Positions 1 to 8,216 of a stretch of DNA of 64,000 nucleotides are shown here, piece after piece. The translations under genes and the position numbers were made by a program. Each line of letters begins with the position of its first letter. Within the stretch, counting starts at the first letter, position 1. Source of the DNA: Nocardia higoensis NBRC 100133 (lineage in GTDB: Bacteria > Actinomycetota > Actinomycetes > Mycobacteriales > Mycobacteriaceae); assembly GCF_000308595.1 (NCBI RefSeq), contig NZ_BAGA01000138.1:83642-147641 (forward strand). Reading direction: 5' to 3'. Below the pieces are notes generated by a model. It saw only the letters and a list, made by a program, of their open reading frames with translations, ran no database searches and was not told the origin of the DNA.

Positions 1-522
1 GAGGAACTGCGCGCGGCCATCGGACGAGAACCGCTGGTCCCCGGCGTCCCGCTCGGCATGGTCGGGCAGGTCGTGCGCTTCGCGCTGGTCGGCGTCGGCT
101 CGACCCTCGCCTACATCCTGTTGTATCTACTACTGCAGCCGGCCATCGGCGCGCAGGCCGCCAACTTCGGCGCGCTGCTGCTGACCGCCGTCGCCAATAC
201 CGCCGCCAACCGCGCCTTCACCTTCGGCGTGCGCGGTTCGTCCCGCGTGCTCACCCACCAGTTCCAGGGCCTGCTGGTCTTCTGCTTCGGCCTGCTCGTG
301 ACCAGCGGATCACTGTTCGCCCTGCACCGCTGGGCCGTCGACGCCCCCGTCTACGTCGAACTGGCTGTGCTGGTCCTGGCCAACCTCGTCGCCACCATTG
401 CCCGCTTCGTCGGCTTGCGCTGGGTGTTCCGCGACGCGGGCAGTTCCCGCACCGTCCGGTCCGCCACCCCGGCCACGGCCGAGTTCCCTCGCACCGACGA
501 CCCGTCAGGAGCCACCTGGTGA
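1..522 (+). CDS. C-terminal part of a GT2/GtrA-family glycosyltransferase (5' end outside window)
   Basis: The reading frame is open from the first base, so this is the tail of a longer protein. The first ~20 residues (EELRAAIGREPL...) look like the end of a cytosolic family-2 glycosyltransferase. They are followed by a GtrA-like domain of about four membrane helices (VRFALVGVGSTLAYILLY at its start, RFVGLRWVFRD at its end). Fused GT2/GtrA proteins make or flip polyprenyl-phosphate sugars for cell-envelope glycosylation. The stop overlaps the GTG start of the next gene (GTGA), which indicates coupled translation with a membrane glycosyltransferase that would use such a lipid-linked sugar. An internal ATG at 58 could be taken as the start of a free-standing GtrA, but the upstream coding sequence argues against it. 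Confidence 0.8.
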   Translation, partial: EELRAAIGREPLVPGVPLGMVGQVVRFALVGVGSTLAYILLYLLLQPAIGAQAANFGALLLTAVANTAANRAFTFGVRGSSRVLTHQFQGLLVFCFGLLVTSGSLFALHRWAVDAPVYVELAVLVLANLVATIARFVGLRWVFRDAGSSRTVRSATPATAEFPRTDDPSGATW

Positions 523-2636
523 CCGCGACGCTCACCCACTCCGCACCGACCCCCTCCCCCGCGCACCGGGCTTCGACCGCGCACACCCCGCTCCGCCGCG
601 AATACGTCCTGCTCGCCCTGCTTCTCCTCGGCACCACCGCGGCCTATCTCTACAACCTCTCCGCCAACGGCTGGGCCAACGCCTTCTATTCGGCGGCGGT
701 GCAAGCCGGTTCCGAATCCTGGAAGGCGTTCTTCTTCGGCTCCTCCGACGCCGCCAACTCCATCACCGTCGACAAGCCGCCCGCCTCGCTGTGGCCGATG
801 GCGTTGTCCGCGCGAGTTTTCGGGCTCAACAGCTGGAGCATGCTGGTGCCACAGGTCCTGCTCGGCGTGGGCAGTGTGGCGCTGTTGTGGGCGACGGTGC
901 GCCGGGTCTTCGGCCCGGCCGCCGGCCTGCTCGCCGGGCTCGCGCTCGCGGTGACGCCGGTGGCGGCGCTGATGTTCCGTTTCAACAATCCCGAAGCGCT
1001 GCTGATCTTCCTGATGGTCGCGGCCGCCTGGGCGATGACCCGCGCGGTGGCCGACGGGCGCTGGCGCTGGCTCGTGCTGACCGGCGCGTTCATCGGATTC
1101 GGCTTCCTGACCAAACAGCTGCAGGTGCTGCTGGTCGTCCCCGCACTCGCGCTCACCTACCTGATCGCCGGGCCGCCACGGCTGGGCAAGCGCGTCGCGC
1201 AACTGTGCGCGGCTGGTGCGGCGATGGTGGTGGCCGCGGGCTGGTGGCTGCTGGCGGTGGAGCTGTGGCCCGCGGCGTCACGACCGTGGATCGGTGGCTC
1301 CCAGAACAATTCGATCATCGAGCTGACCCTCGGATACAACGGCCTCGGCAGGCTCAACGGTCACGAGACGGGCAGCGTCGGCCGCGGCGGTGAACTACCG
1401 CCCGGCGGCAACGGGATGTGGGGGCGGACGGGCATCACCCGGATGTTCGACAACGCCCAAGGCGGTCAGATCGCCTGGCTGATCCCGGCCGCGCTGGTCC
1501 TGCTCGGCACCGGTCTCGTGCTGCGCGGCCGCGCTCCCCGCACGGACGACAAGCGCGCCGCGCTGATCCTGTGGGGCGGCTGGCTGATCGCCACCGGCCT
1601 GGTCTTCAGCTTCATGCAGGGCATCTTCCACCAGTACTACACCGTGGCACTTGCCCCCGGCATCGCCGCTCTCGTCGGCGCGGGCACCGTCCTGGCCTGG
1701 CGCGAACGCGACCGGCTGTGGGTGCGCCTCGCACTCGCGGCGACGGCGGCGCTGAGCACCGCCACCGCGTGGATGTTGTTGTCGCGCAGCGCGGATTTCG
1801 TGCCGTGGTTGCGCTGGGCGATCCTGGTCGCGGGCGTCGCCGCCACGCTCGGCGTGCTCGCCACCGTTGCGCGCAAGGCACTGGCCGTGGTCGCCGTGGC
1901 AGCGGCTTTCGCGAGCCTCGGTGGTCCGGTGGCCTACACCGTGCAGACGCTCGGCGGCTCCCACCAGGGCTCCATCCCCATCGCCGGCCCCTCGACCGGC
2001 GGCTGGGACGGCCCCGGAGGACCGCGCATGCCCGGCGAGATGCGCGCCATGCCCGGCGGCTCCCCGATGCCGGGCGGACCGTTCCCCGGCCGAGGCACGC
2101 CCGACGACGAGGCCACCGGCGACATCCTCGCGCCCCTCGGCGCCGCACCCAATGCGAACGGATTCCCGGACTCGGCGACCACGCCGGGCGAGGCCACCGG
2201 CGGACCGAACGGCTCCCCCGCGGGCACTCCCGACGGTCGCCCGGGCGGACCGGCCATGCGAGGCGGCCCCGGCGGACTCCTCGGCGCGACGACACCCGGC
2301 AGCGAACTGCTGACCCTGCTCGAGACCGACGCCTCCAACTACACCTGGATCGCCGCCGCCGTGGGATCCAACAGCGCGGCGGGCGCCCAGCTCGCCACCG
2401 GCAAGCCCGTGATGCCCGTCGGCGGCTTCAACGGCAGCGACCCGTCCCCCACCCTCGGGCAATTCCAGCAGTACGTGCGCGACGGCGAGATCCACTACTT
2501 CCTCGGCGGCGGCCGCGGCGGCCCGGGCGGAAGCACCGAGTCGGAGAGTTCCCGGATCAGCGACTGGGTCGTGCAGAACTTCACCGCGCTCGAGGTCGAC
2601 GGCGTCACCGTCTACGACCTGACCACCCCGAACTGA
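519..2636 (+). CDS. PMT-family (GT39/ArnT-like) integral membrane glycosyltransferase
   Basis: The protein has 705 residues and starts at a GTG that overlaps the previous stop, with AGGAG at 507-511. The N-terminal ~470 residues are a multi-pass membrane domain with the family motif ITVDKPPASLW in the first external loop. A glycine/proline/methionine-rich linker follows (about residues 490-590, with repeated MPGG and GGPG elements). A soluble C-terminal domain (SNYTWIAAAVGSNSAAG, then a region ending in VTVYDLTTPN) resembles that of YkcB-type putative mannosyltransferases. It probably transfers a sugar from a polyprenyl-phosphate donor to an envelope acceptor on the outer face of the membrane. 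The coupled upstream GT2/GtrA gene fits supply of that donor. The actual sugar and acceptor cannot be read from the sequence. Confidence 0.85.
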   Translation: MTATLTHSAPTPSPAHRASTAHTPLRREYVLLALLLLGTTAAYLYNLSANGWANAFYSAAVQAGSESWKAFFFGSSDAANSITVDKPPASLWPMALSARVFGLNSWSMLVPQVLLGVGSVALLWATVRRVFGPAAGLLAGLALAVTPVAALMFRFNNPEALLIFLMVAAAWAMTRAVADGRWRWLVLTGAFIGFGFLTKQLQVLLVVPALALTYLIAGPPRLGKRVAQLCAAGAAMVVAAGWWLLAVELWPAASRPWIGGSQNNSIIELTLGYNGLGRLNGHETGSVGRGGELPPGGNGMWGRTGITRMFDNAQGGQIAWLIPAALVLLGTGLVLRGRAPRTDDKRAALILWGGWLIATGLVFSFMQGIFHQYYTVALAPGIAALVGAGTVLAWRERDRLWVRLALAATAALSTATAWMLLSRSADFVPWLRWAILVAGVAATLGVLATVARKALAVVAVAAAFASLGGPVAYTVQTLGGSHQGSIPIAGPSTGGWDGPGGPRMPGEMRAMPGGSPMPGGPFPGRGTPDDEATGDILAPLGAAPNANGFPDSATTPGEATGGPNGSPAGTPDGRPGGPAMRGGPGGLLGATTPGSELLTLLETDASNYTWIAAAVGSNSAAGAQLATGKPVMPVGGFNGSDPSPTLGQFQQYVRDGEIHYFLGGGRGGPGGSTESESSRISDWVVQNFTALEVDGVTVYDLTTPN

Positions 2637-2909
2637 CCGTGGCCGGCTGTGGAGCCGGGCTACACCAGCCGAGGCGCCTTGCTCCCGTTGCCGACCGGCG
2701 CGTGACCACTCGACCCAGCCCAGCTCCCGCTGTGCATCGATCGACCCCGGCTTCGCCGAACCTTCTGTCACCCAGGCGCACTGGATCCGGCGGATCGACG
2801 GCAGTACGGCCGATGTGGCGCCGGCGGCCGCGCCGCGTCATCTGCTCGGGGTACGCCGCTCGAGGCCGACGCCTCCCTGCCGCTGCGTCACCCGGTTGTG
2901 GGTGCGCGG

Positions 2910-3494
2910 TCAGCAGCGGAGGATCGAGGCGGCCTCCGGCGACAGGCCGTACTTGCCGGCGCAGTCCATGCCGCCGTAGCCGTGTTCGACGAAGCGCCAG
3001 TGCCCGTGCGCCTCGGAGTACTGGAATATGTACAACTCGGGATGGAGGGCGCCCTCCGGCCAGTTGTTCGCCGAGGCGAAGGTGCCGACGCAGCGCGAGT
3101 CCTGGAGCGGGACCAGTGAGTCGGGCGGGCCTGTCATGCGGAGCGAGGTGATCAGGTATTCGTCGGTCACGATGGCACAGTGGTCGTCCGACGACGCCGG
3201 GGGTTCGGTCACGCCGGTGTCGACGGGCACGGTCGGCTCCGGAGCGGGCACCGTCGCCTCGGGGGCGGGCTCCGTCGCCTCGGGAGCGGGCACGGTGGCA
3301 TCGGGAGCGGGGGCCGCGGTCCCCGCGTCGGGACCGGGTGCCGGAGTGCGGGGGGTGGTCGCCGGGGCCGAGGCGTTCGGGGACACGGTGCTCGAGGCCG
3401 CGGAGCCGTTGTCCGAGGCGTCTTCGCCGCCGCACGCCGTGAGCACGGCCGCAGCGGTGGCGGTGGCGGCGATGAGCAGAACTGATCGCGTCAT
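2910..3494 (-). CDS. Putative lipoprotein with Pro/Ala/Glu-repeat linker
   Basis: The protein has 194 residues. The ATG at 3494 is preferred over an in-frame ATG 60 bases upstream because GGAGGA sits at a good distance before it. The N-terminus is a lipoprotein signal (MTRSVLL... followed by the lipobox LTAC, Cys21). Residues ~25-110 form a disordered wall-spanning linker built of PAPEAT/VPAPE repeats. The C-terminal ~85 residues form a compact domain with four cysteines (DDHCAIV, SRCVGTF, GMDCAGK, final Cys), which would make disulfides outside the cell. I do not recognise the domain. The gene stands alone on the minus strand, facing the glycosyltransferase upstream. Confidence 0.75.
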   Translation of the reverse strand: MTRSVLLIAATATAAAVLTACGGEDASDNGSAASSTVSPNASAPATTPRTPAPGPDAGTAAPAPDATVPAPEATEPAPEATVPAPEPTVPVDTGVTEPPASSDDHCAIVTDEYLITSLRMTGPPDSLVPLQDSRCVGTFASANNWPEGALHPELYIFQYSEAHGHWRFVEHGYGGMDCAGKYGLSPEAASILRC

Positions 3495-3604
3495 GTTTCC
3501 TCCGAGGATTGGGCCCCGCCTGGTGGCAGGTGCCAACCGAATCATCGGAGGCACAAGACGTTTCGTTTCATGTGCGAACCATAGGTCCGGGGAACGGTTC
3601 GGTA

Positions 3605-6136
3605 TCAGCTCGGTGACGAGTCGGGGTCGACGAAGCGGAGAGTCAGCTCGGCCGAGGTCGGGCGGGCCACACAGGGCAACGTTCTGCCCGCGGATCGCTG
3701 GGCATCGGTGAGCGCGAGCAGCGGATCGTCGGGGAGTTCCACCGAGCCGGAATCCACCGCGGCAAGACAGGTTCCACAGGATCCGCCGAGGCAGGAATAG
3801 GGAAGGTCTTCGCGGTGCGGCAAGGCGGCGTCGAGAACGGTTGCGCTGCGCGGCATCTCGTATCGCAGGTCGAATCCGTCGCCGACGAGCGTGACGGACG
3901 TGGTCGGACCGTCGGCATCCGCGGCGCTCGGCGCGCTCGGGTGGGCGGTGTCGAACAGTTCGAAGGAGATCGCCGCCCGCGCAACGCCGCGCTCCAGCAG
4001 GGCGTCGACGGTGTCCGTGACGAGTTTGCGCGGGCCGCAGAGCATCCAGTGGTCGGCGTCTTCGGCGGTGACGACCTCGGGGGTGATGCGGCCTGAGCGG
4101 AAGGCGGGGTCGCCGGGGCAGGCGTTGGCGCGGGAGAGGTGGTGGACGATCCGGAGCCGGTCGGCGTGGCGGGCCAGCAGGTCGTCGAGCTGCCTGCGCA
4201 GCATGATGGTGCGGTCGTCGCGGCTGCCGTAGTGCAGAGTGACGGTGGTGTCCGGTTCGGCTTCCAGGATCGCGGCGATCTGCGCGACGATCGGGGTGAT
4301 GCCGCTGCCCGCCGCGACCGCCACATAGCGGGCGCCGAGGCAGGGATCGACGGTGAACGCGCCGGTGGGCTCGGAGACGTGCAGGACCGTGCCGGGCGCC
4401 AGTTCATCGATGGCGTAGCTGGAGAACAGGCCGCCCTCCTGGTATTTCACCGCGATCCGGAGGACGCCTGCTGTCGGGGCGTCGCACAGTGAGTAGGTGC
4501 GGCGGACCGAGGCCGTCGTGCCCGCTCCCCGGATCACCACGTGCTGCCCGGCGCGGTATCGGAAGCGTTCGGAAAGGTGTCCGGGTACATCGAATTCGAC
4601 GATCACGCTGTCGGCGGTGTCGCGCCGGACTTCGCGAACGGTCAGGCGATGGAAGCCACGAGCGGGGCCGTAGGGCACCGGATCGAAACCCGATGACTCG
4701 GGAAGGCTCGCGCGAGGGGCGCCGGCGGGCAGAGGTGCCAGGCCGCGCAGGGGTGCAGGAAGCGCGGCGACCATCGAACGCATCGGCGCGGAATTACGCA
4801 GCGCGACAAAATAGTTCGCGCCCAGCGCCGCCGCGGCGCGACCGAGCAGCATCGGATCGAGCACACTGACCGGCTCGTCGAGCAGTCCCGCGATCCGCGC
4901 GATCTGCCTGCCCACACGCGCATCCCGCGCACCCACCGACATCGCGACGTGGGTGGCGAACTCCAATGCGCGCGTCGGAATCCGGCCGCCCTCGTCCACA
5001 TGCGGCATGGCCAGGTCGAACAGCCGGGTGATCATCCACGCGTCGTCGATCTCGGCGGCGACCGCGCGGAACCAGCGCGTGGCGAGCGGCTCGCCGGAGG
5101 ACTCCGCGAGCACCCGGCGCAGGCACAGCGATTGCAGCGCCGACACGCTCATGCCCTGGCCGAACGCCGGGCTGAAACTGCACACCGCGTCGCCCATCAC
5201 GAGCAAGCCGTCCGGGAAGCGGGTCAGCAGTTCGTAGCGTCGACGCTGATTGGCCAGGTAGCGGTAGGTGGAGACGGGCGTCAACGGCTCGGCGTCGAGC
5301 AGCGCTTCGCGCACATCGGGCGGGGCGACCGAGGCCGCGAACCGCCAGAACCCGTCGTCGCCGGTCGGTGGATGGTCCGCGCCGTAGCCGATCAGGGTGA
5401 GGATGTGCCGATCGCCCTCGACTTCGAACAGCGCCAAGCCGCGCGCGGGATTCTGATTCGCGACCACGATCTCCTTGTCGGCGACCGCACCCGCGGGCAG
5501 CCGCACATACCGGCTCGCGTACTTCATGTCGATCCGCACGCCGTCGGCCCGCGGCCGCTCGTAGCCCAGCCCTTCCAGCCAGTCCTCGATCGGCCCGTGC
5601 CTGCCCATGCAGGAGACGACCAGATCGGCCTCGACCTCCCGCGTCCCGTCCCGCCCGGACTCGATACGAACCCCGCGCACCCGCCGGTTTCCGTCCGCGG
5701 TGAGCAGGCCCGACGCCGAGCAGCCGACCACGAGAGTGACGTTCGGCAGCGCCCGGACGCGCTCACGCACCCGCCATTCCAGAAACGGCCTGCTCGCCTG
5801 CAACAACGAATAGCCCGCATCGGCCTGCCGCAAGGTCTGCCCGGCGATCGTCATCCGCATCTGCGTCAGCGACCGGCACTCGACCGCCCCGTCCGCGAGC
5901 GCTTGCTCGGTGAACCCGGGGAACAGTTCCTCGAAGATCTGCTTGCCCCGCGCCAGCAGTGCATGCACGTGCCGCCCCTGCGGAACCCCCTGCCGGTCCC
6001 CCGGCTCCGACAGATCGTCGCGCTCGATCACGGTGACCCGCTCGAAACTCTCGCTGAGCACCCGCGCCGCGAGCAGCCCGGCCATGCTCGCGCCGAGCAC
6101 CACCACGTGCCGCCGGCCCGCCTGATCGATCGCCAC
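3605..6136 (-). CDS. Flavin monooxygenase fused to ferredoxin-reductase and 2Fe-2S domains
   Basis: The protein has 843 residues from GTG 6136, which has GGAAGG eight bases upstream; another GTG at 6145 lacks proper spacing. Residues ~10-460 are an FAD-dependent monooxygenase/halogenase-like domain with the dinucleotide fold VVVLGASMAG and the second FAD motif MGDAVCSFSPAFGQGMS. Residues ~500-730 are a PaaE-like reductase: RTYSLCDAP binds flavin, and VAAGSGITPI and MLCGPRKL bind NAD(P)H. The C-terminus is a plant-type 2Fe-2S ferredoxin with Cys782, Cys787, Cys790 (CLGGSCGTC) and Cys822. The layout suggests a self-sufficient oxygenase carrying its own electron chain on one chain. The substrate is unknown. 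It is monocistronic. The fusion is continuous, with no sign of a frameshift, and each module looks intact. Confidence 0.8.
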   Translation of the reverse strand: MAIDQAGRRHVVVLGASMAGLLAARVLSESFERVTVIERDDLSEPGDRQGVPQGRHVHALLARGKQIFEELFPGFTEQALADGAVECRSLTQMRMTIAGQTLRQADAGYSLLQASRPFLEWRVRERVRALPNVTLVVGCSASGLLTADGNRRVRGVRIESGRDGTREVEADLVVSCMGRHGPIEDWLEGLGYERPRADGVRIDMKYASRYVRLPAGAVADKEIVVANQNPARGLALFEVEGDRHILTLIGYGADHPPTGDDGFWRFAASVAPPDVREALLDAEPLTPVSTYRYLANQRRRYELLTRFPDGLLVMGDAVCSFSPAFGQGMSVSALQSLCLRRVLAESSGEPLATRWFRAVAAEIDDAWMITRLFDLAMPHVDEGGRIPTRALEFATHVAMSVGARDARVGRQIARIAGLLDEPVSVLDPMLLGRAAAALGANYFVALRNSAPMRSMVAALPAPLRGLAPLPAGAPRASLPESSGFDPVPYGPARGFHRLTVREVRRDTADSVIVEFDVPGHLSERFRYRAGQHVVIRGAGTTASVRRTYSLCDAPTAGVLRIAVKYQEGGLFSSYAIDELAPGTVLHVSEPTGAFTVDPCLGARYVAVAAGSGITPIVAQIAAILEAEPDTTVTLHYGSRDDRTIMLRRQLDDLLARHADRLRIVHHLSRANACPGDPAFRSGRITPEVVTAEDADHWMLCGPRKLVTDTVDALLERGVARAAISFELFDTAHPSAPSAADADGPTTSVTLVGDGFDLRYEMPRSATVLDAALPHREDLPYSCLGGSCGTCLAAVDSGSVELPDDPLLALTDAQRSAGRTLPCVARPTSAELTLRFVDPDSSPS

Positions 6137-6526
6137 AGCCCGCACCTTCCGACGTCATCGTCCGTGGCGTCCGCACACAGCCGTGGACGTCACCGAAGGT
6201 CAGTATCCGTCACACCGGCAATACAGGAATCAGGTGGTGCCAGTCCGAGGCCCAGCGGGGTAGCCGCCGCACCCTCGGTGCACCTACAGCGCCGCGATGT
6301 TCTCGCGGTCCTCTGTGCCATGCCCGGCCGGCGACCGGTCCAACCCCATTTTCCCCGGTCGGATCCTGCGCCGCAGGTCGGCGGCCTGCACGGAAGGTCC
6401 CAGAGTCGCCGAACCGGTGATGCCGATCGACGGCCTCCCCAGATTCTCGAGGATCTGCTTCGCGACGACGAGTGCCGGGGATTCCCGGTGCGATCTCGGC
6501 CTGTTCATCGGACACCCCAATCGCTG
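6137..6526. other. Non-coding stretch downstream of hipBA remnant
   Basis: No convincing gene was found. A short minus-strand frame ending near 6284 contains QILENLGRPSIGITGS, which looks protein-like but could not be assigned and lacks a ribosome site. It may be further debris from the same decayed locus as the hipBA fragment. Confidence 0.4.
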
Positions 6527-6765
6527 CTACGGCCATGACACCTGTGTATTCGTTGCGACTTCGGCGCGGTACGCCTCGTTGTGTTCGAAGACGATGTCAT
6601 CGCCGTCACGGCGAAGGGTGGCCGCCGAGCGGCCCGATTCGTAGACGTCGGCTTCCACGACATCGCGCGTGCGCTCCGGGTCACGGCGAGAGTGGGGGAG
6701 CTCTTTCCGCTTTCGAGCGTCCGCACGGACGACAACCCGGCCTCGGCAGGGTCGGCGACGTCCAT
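6527..6765 (-). pseudogene. hipBA toxin-antitoxin remnant
   Basis: Two overlapping frames resemble the classic hipB-hipA junction. From 6765, one frame reads AGLSSVRTLESGKSSPTLAV, the second half of a HipB-type helix-turn-helix antitoxin; the first half of the HTH and the usual C-terminus are missing. In the next frame, starting near 6676 with VEADVYESGRSAATLRRDG and running to VSWP then stop, is what looks like the N-terminal subdomain of a HipA-type Ser/Thr kinase toxin. The HipA kinase core with its catalytic motifs is absent, so the locus cannot encode a working toxin. The assignment rests on motif resemblance alone. It lies between two well-kept single genes. Confidence 0.5.
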
Positions 6766-6793
6766 GCCTGGTCCGGGACAAATCCCCTATACG

Positions 6794-7432
6794 TCAGGCG
6801 GGCTTCGCGGCGGAGGTGGCGGCGAGGGCCGTGTGCAGGGTGGCGGCCCACTGCTGCACGATCTGTTTGCGGCGCTGCGAGTCGTCGGTGAGCACGTCGG
6901 CGAGGCCGAGGCCGCGGGCCAGGTCGAGGGTGGCCTGAACCAGGTGGTGGGTCACCGGGTCGGAGTCGTCGACGCGGAGTGCTTCCACCGCACGGCGGTG
7001 GGAGGCCCGGCCGAAGTGGGCTTCCAGCGGGACGATGCTCTCGCGCAGGGCGGGGTCGGCGGCGGCGTGGGTCCAGACCTGCAGGGCCGCTTTGAACAGC
7101 GGGCTGGTGCAGGATTCGACCAGGCCGGTGACGACGGCTTCGGTGCGGGCCAGGCCGTCGAGATGTTCGGAGAGGGCTTCGGCCTCGCGCAGCGCCTGTT
7201 CGGTGCGGATGTCGAACATGTACTCGAGGGCGGCGGTAATGAGCTCTTCCCTGGTCGGGAAGTGGTGCTGGGCCGCGCCGCGGGAGACGCCCGCGCGCTC
7301 GGCGACCACCGCGACCGTGGCTGCGGCCCAGCCCATTTCGGCCAGGCAGTCGATGGTCGCCTCGAGCAGCCGCTGCCGGGTGGCCCGGCTGCGGTCCTGC
7401 TTGGGTTCGTGCGGTGTCGCCATGATCGTCAT
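6794..7432 (-). CDS. TetR-family regulator of the acyl-CoA carboxylase operon
   Basis: The protein has 212 residues. The ATG at 7432 overlaps the stop of the enoyl-CoA hydratase (ATGA), so it is translated as the last gene of the operon; a second ATG at 7423 is also possible. The N-terminus carries a TetR DNA-binding domain (about residues 10-60, with AGVSRGAAQHHFPTREEL as recognition helix and following helix). The rest is an all-helical ligand-binding domain. Co-transcription with six acyl-CoA enzymes suggests that it represses its own operon and senses one of the CoA intermediates. A candidate operator lies at 16116-16131. Confidence 0.85.
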   Translation of the reverse strand: MTIMATPHEPKQDRSRATRQRLLEATIDCLAEMGWAAATVAVVAERAGVSRGAAQHHFPTREELITAALEYMFDIRTEQALREAEALSEHLDGLARTEAVVTGLVESCTSPLFKAALQVWTHAAADPALRESIVPLEAHFGRASHRRAVEALRVDDSDPVTHHLVQATLDLARGLGLADVLTDDSQRRKQIVQQWAATLHTALAATSAAKPA

Positions 7433-8190
7433 TCTGCCCAGTGCGGCGGTCGACGCTGCAGGAAGGCGGTCATGCCCTCGTGCACGTCGGGGGTGCCGAA
7501 GAAGGAGGCCGAGCGTTGGGCGAGTTCCTCCGCACTCCGGTCGAATTCGGCCAGAATCGCCGCGTTCACCAGTCGCTTCGCCTCGGCGAGCCCCTGCGGC
7601 GCGCCTTTGCGCAGTTCGGCGCACAGCCGGGCCACCTCGGCGGCTGGGTCGTCGGCGGCGAGGGTGACCAGCCCGATGCTTTCGGCGGTCGCGGCGTCGA
7701 ACTTCTCACCGGTCAGGTAGTAGCGGCTCGCGGCGCGCGGGTCCAGGCGCGGAAGCAGGGTCAGCGAGATCATGAAGGGCGCCAGGCCGATACGTACTTC
7801 GGTGAGGGCGAACGAACTCGACGGGCCCGCCACGACGAGATCGCAGGCGGCGACGATGCCCATGCCGCCCGCGCGCACATTGCCGTCGATCCGCGCGATC
7901 ACCGGCTTGGGCAGTTCCACCAGCCTGCGCAGCACGCCGATCATGGTCCGGGTCCGCTGGTCGGCGGCCACGGCCGGATCGGCGTCGCTCGCCTCGGTGA
8001 GATCGGCTCCGGCGCAGAAGGTGTTGCCGGTGTGGGTGAGCACGATGCCGCGCACCGCCGGATCGGCCGCCGCGTCGTCGAGACCGCGCAGCAGTTCGGC
8101 GACGAGACGGGTCGACAGGGCGTTGCGGTTGTGCGGCGAGTCGAGAGTCAGGACCGCGAAACGGTCGCGGATCTCGTAGCGCACCAGCAT
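7429..8190 (-). CDS. echA7: Enoyl-CoA hydratase/isomerase family protein
   Basis: The protein has 253 residues, and GAGGAG precedes the ATG. It is a crotonase-fold protein: TFCAGADLTE is the first oxyanion-hole strand, and RAGGMGIVAACDLVVA is the second with the following helix. It probably hydrates the unsaturated, carboxylated acyl-CoA made by the neighbouring carboxylase and dehydrogenases. The order hydratase-dehydrogenase-biotin carboxylase-carboxyltransferase-dehydrogenase-AtuA-like matches what I recall of the M. tuberculosis echA7-fadE12-accA2-accD2-fadE13-Rv0976c block, which is the basis for the symbol. In Pseudomonas terpene degradation the equivalent step is AtuE. The true substrate is unproven. 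Confidence 0.85.
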   Translation of the reverse strand: MLVRYEIRDRFAVLTLDSPHNRNALSTRLVAELLRGLDDAAADPAVRGIVLTHTGNTFCAGADLTEASDADPAVAADQRTRTMIGVLRRLVELPKPVIARIDGNVRAGGMGIVAACDLVVAGPSSSFALTEVRIGLAPFMISLTLLPRLDPRAASRYYLTGEKFDAATAESIGLVTLAADDPAAEVARLCAELRKGAPQGLAEAKRLVNAAILAEFDRSAEELAQRSASFFGTPDVHEGMTAFLQRRPPHWAE

Positions 8191-8216
8191 CGTGTTCTCC
8201 TCGGGACGGCTGTGGA

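Noticed and set aside
2637..2909. Possible gene between the PMT glycosyltransferase and the lipoprotein
   Set aside because: Frames on both strands are Arg/Pro-rich without motifs; treated as intergenic.
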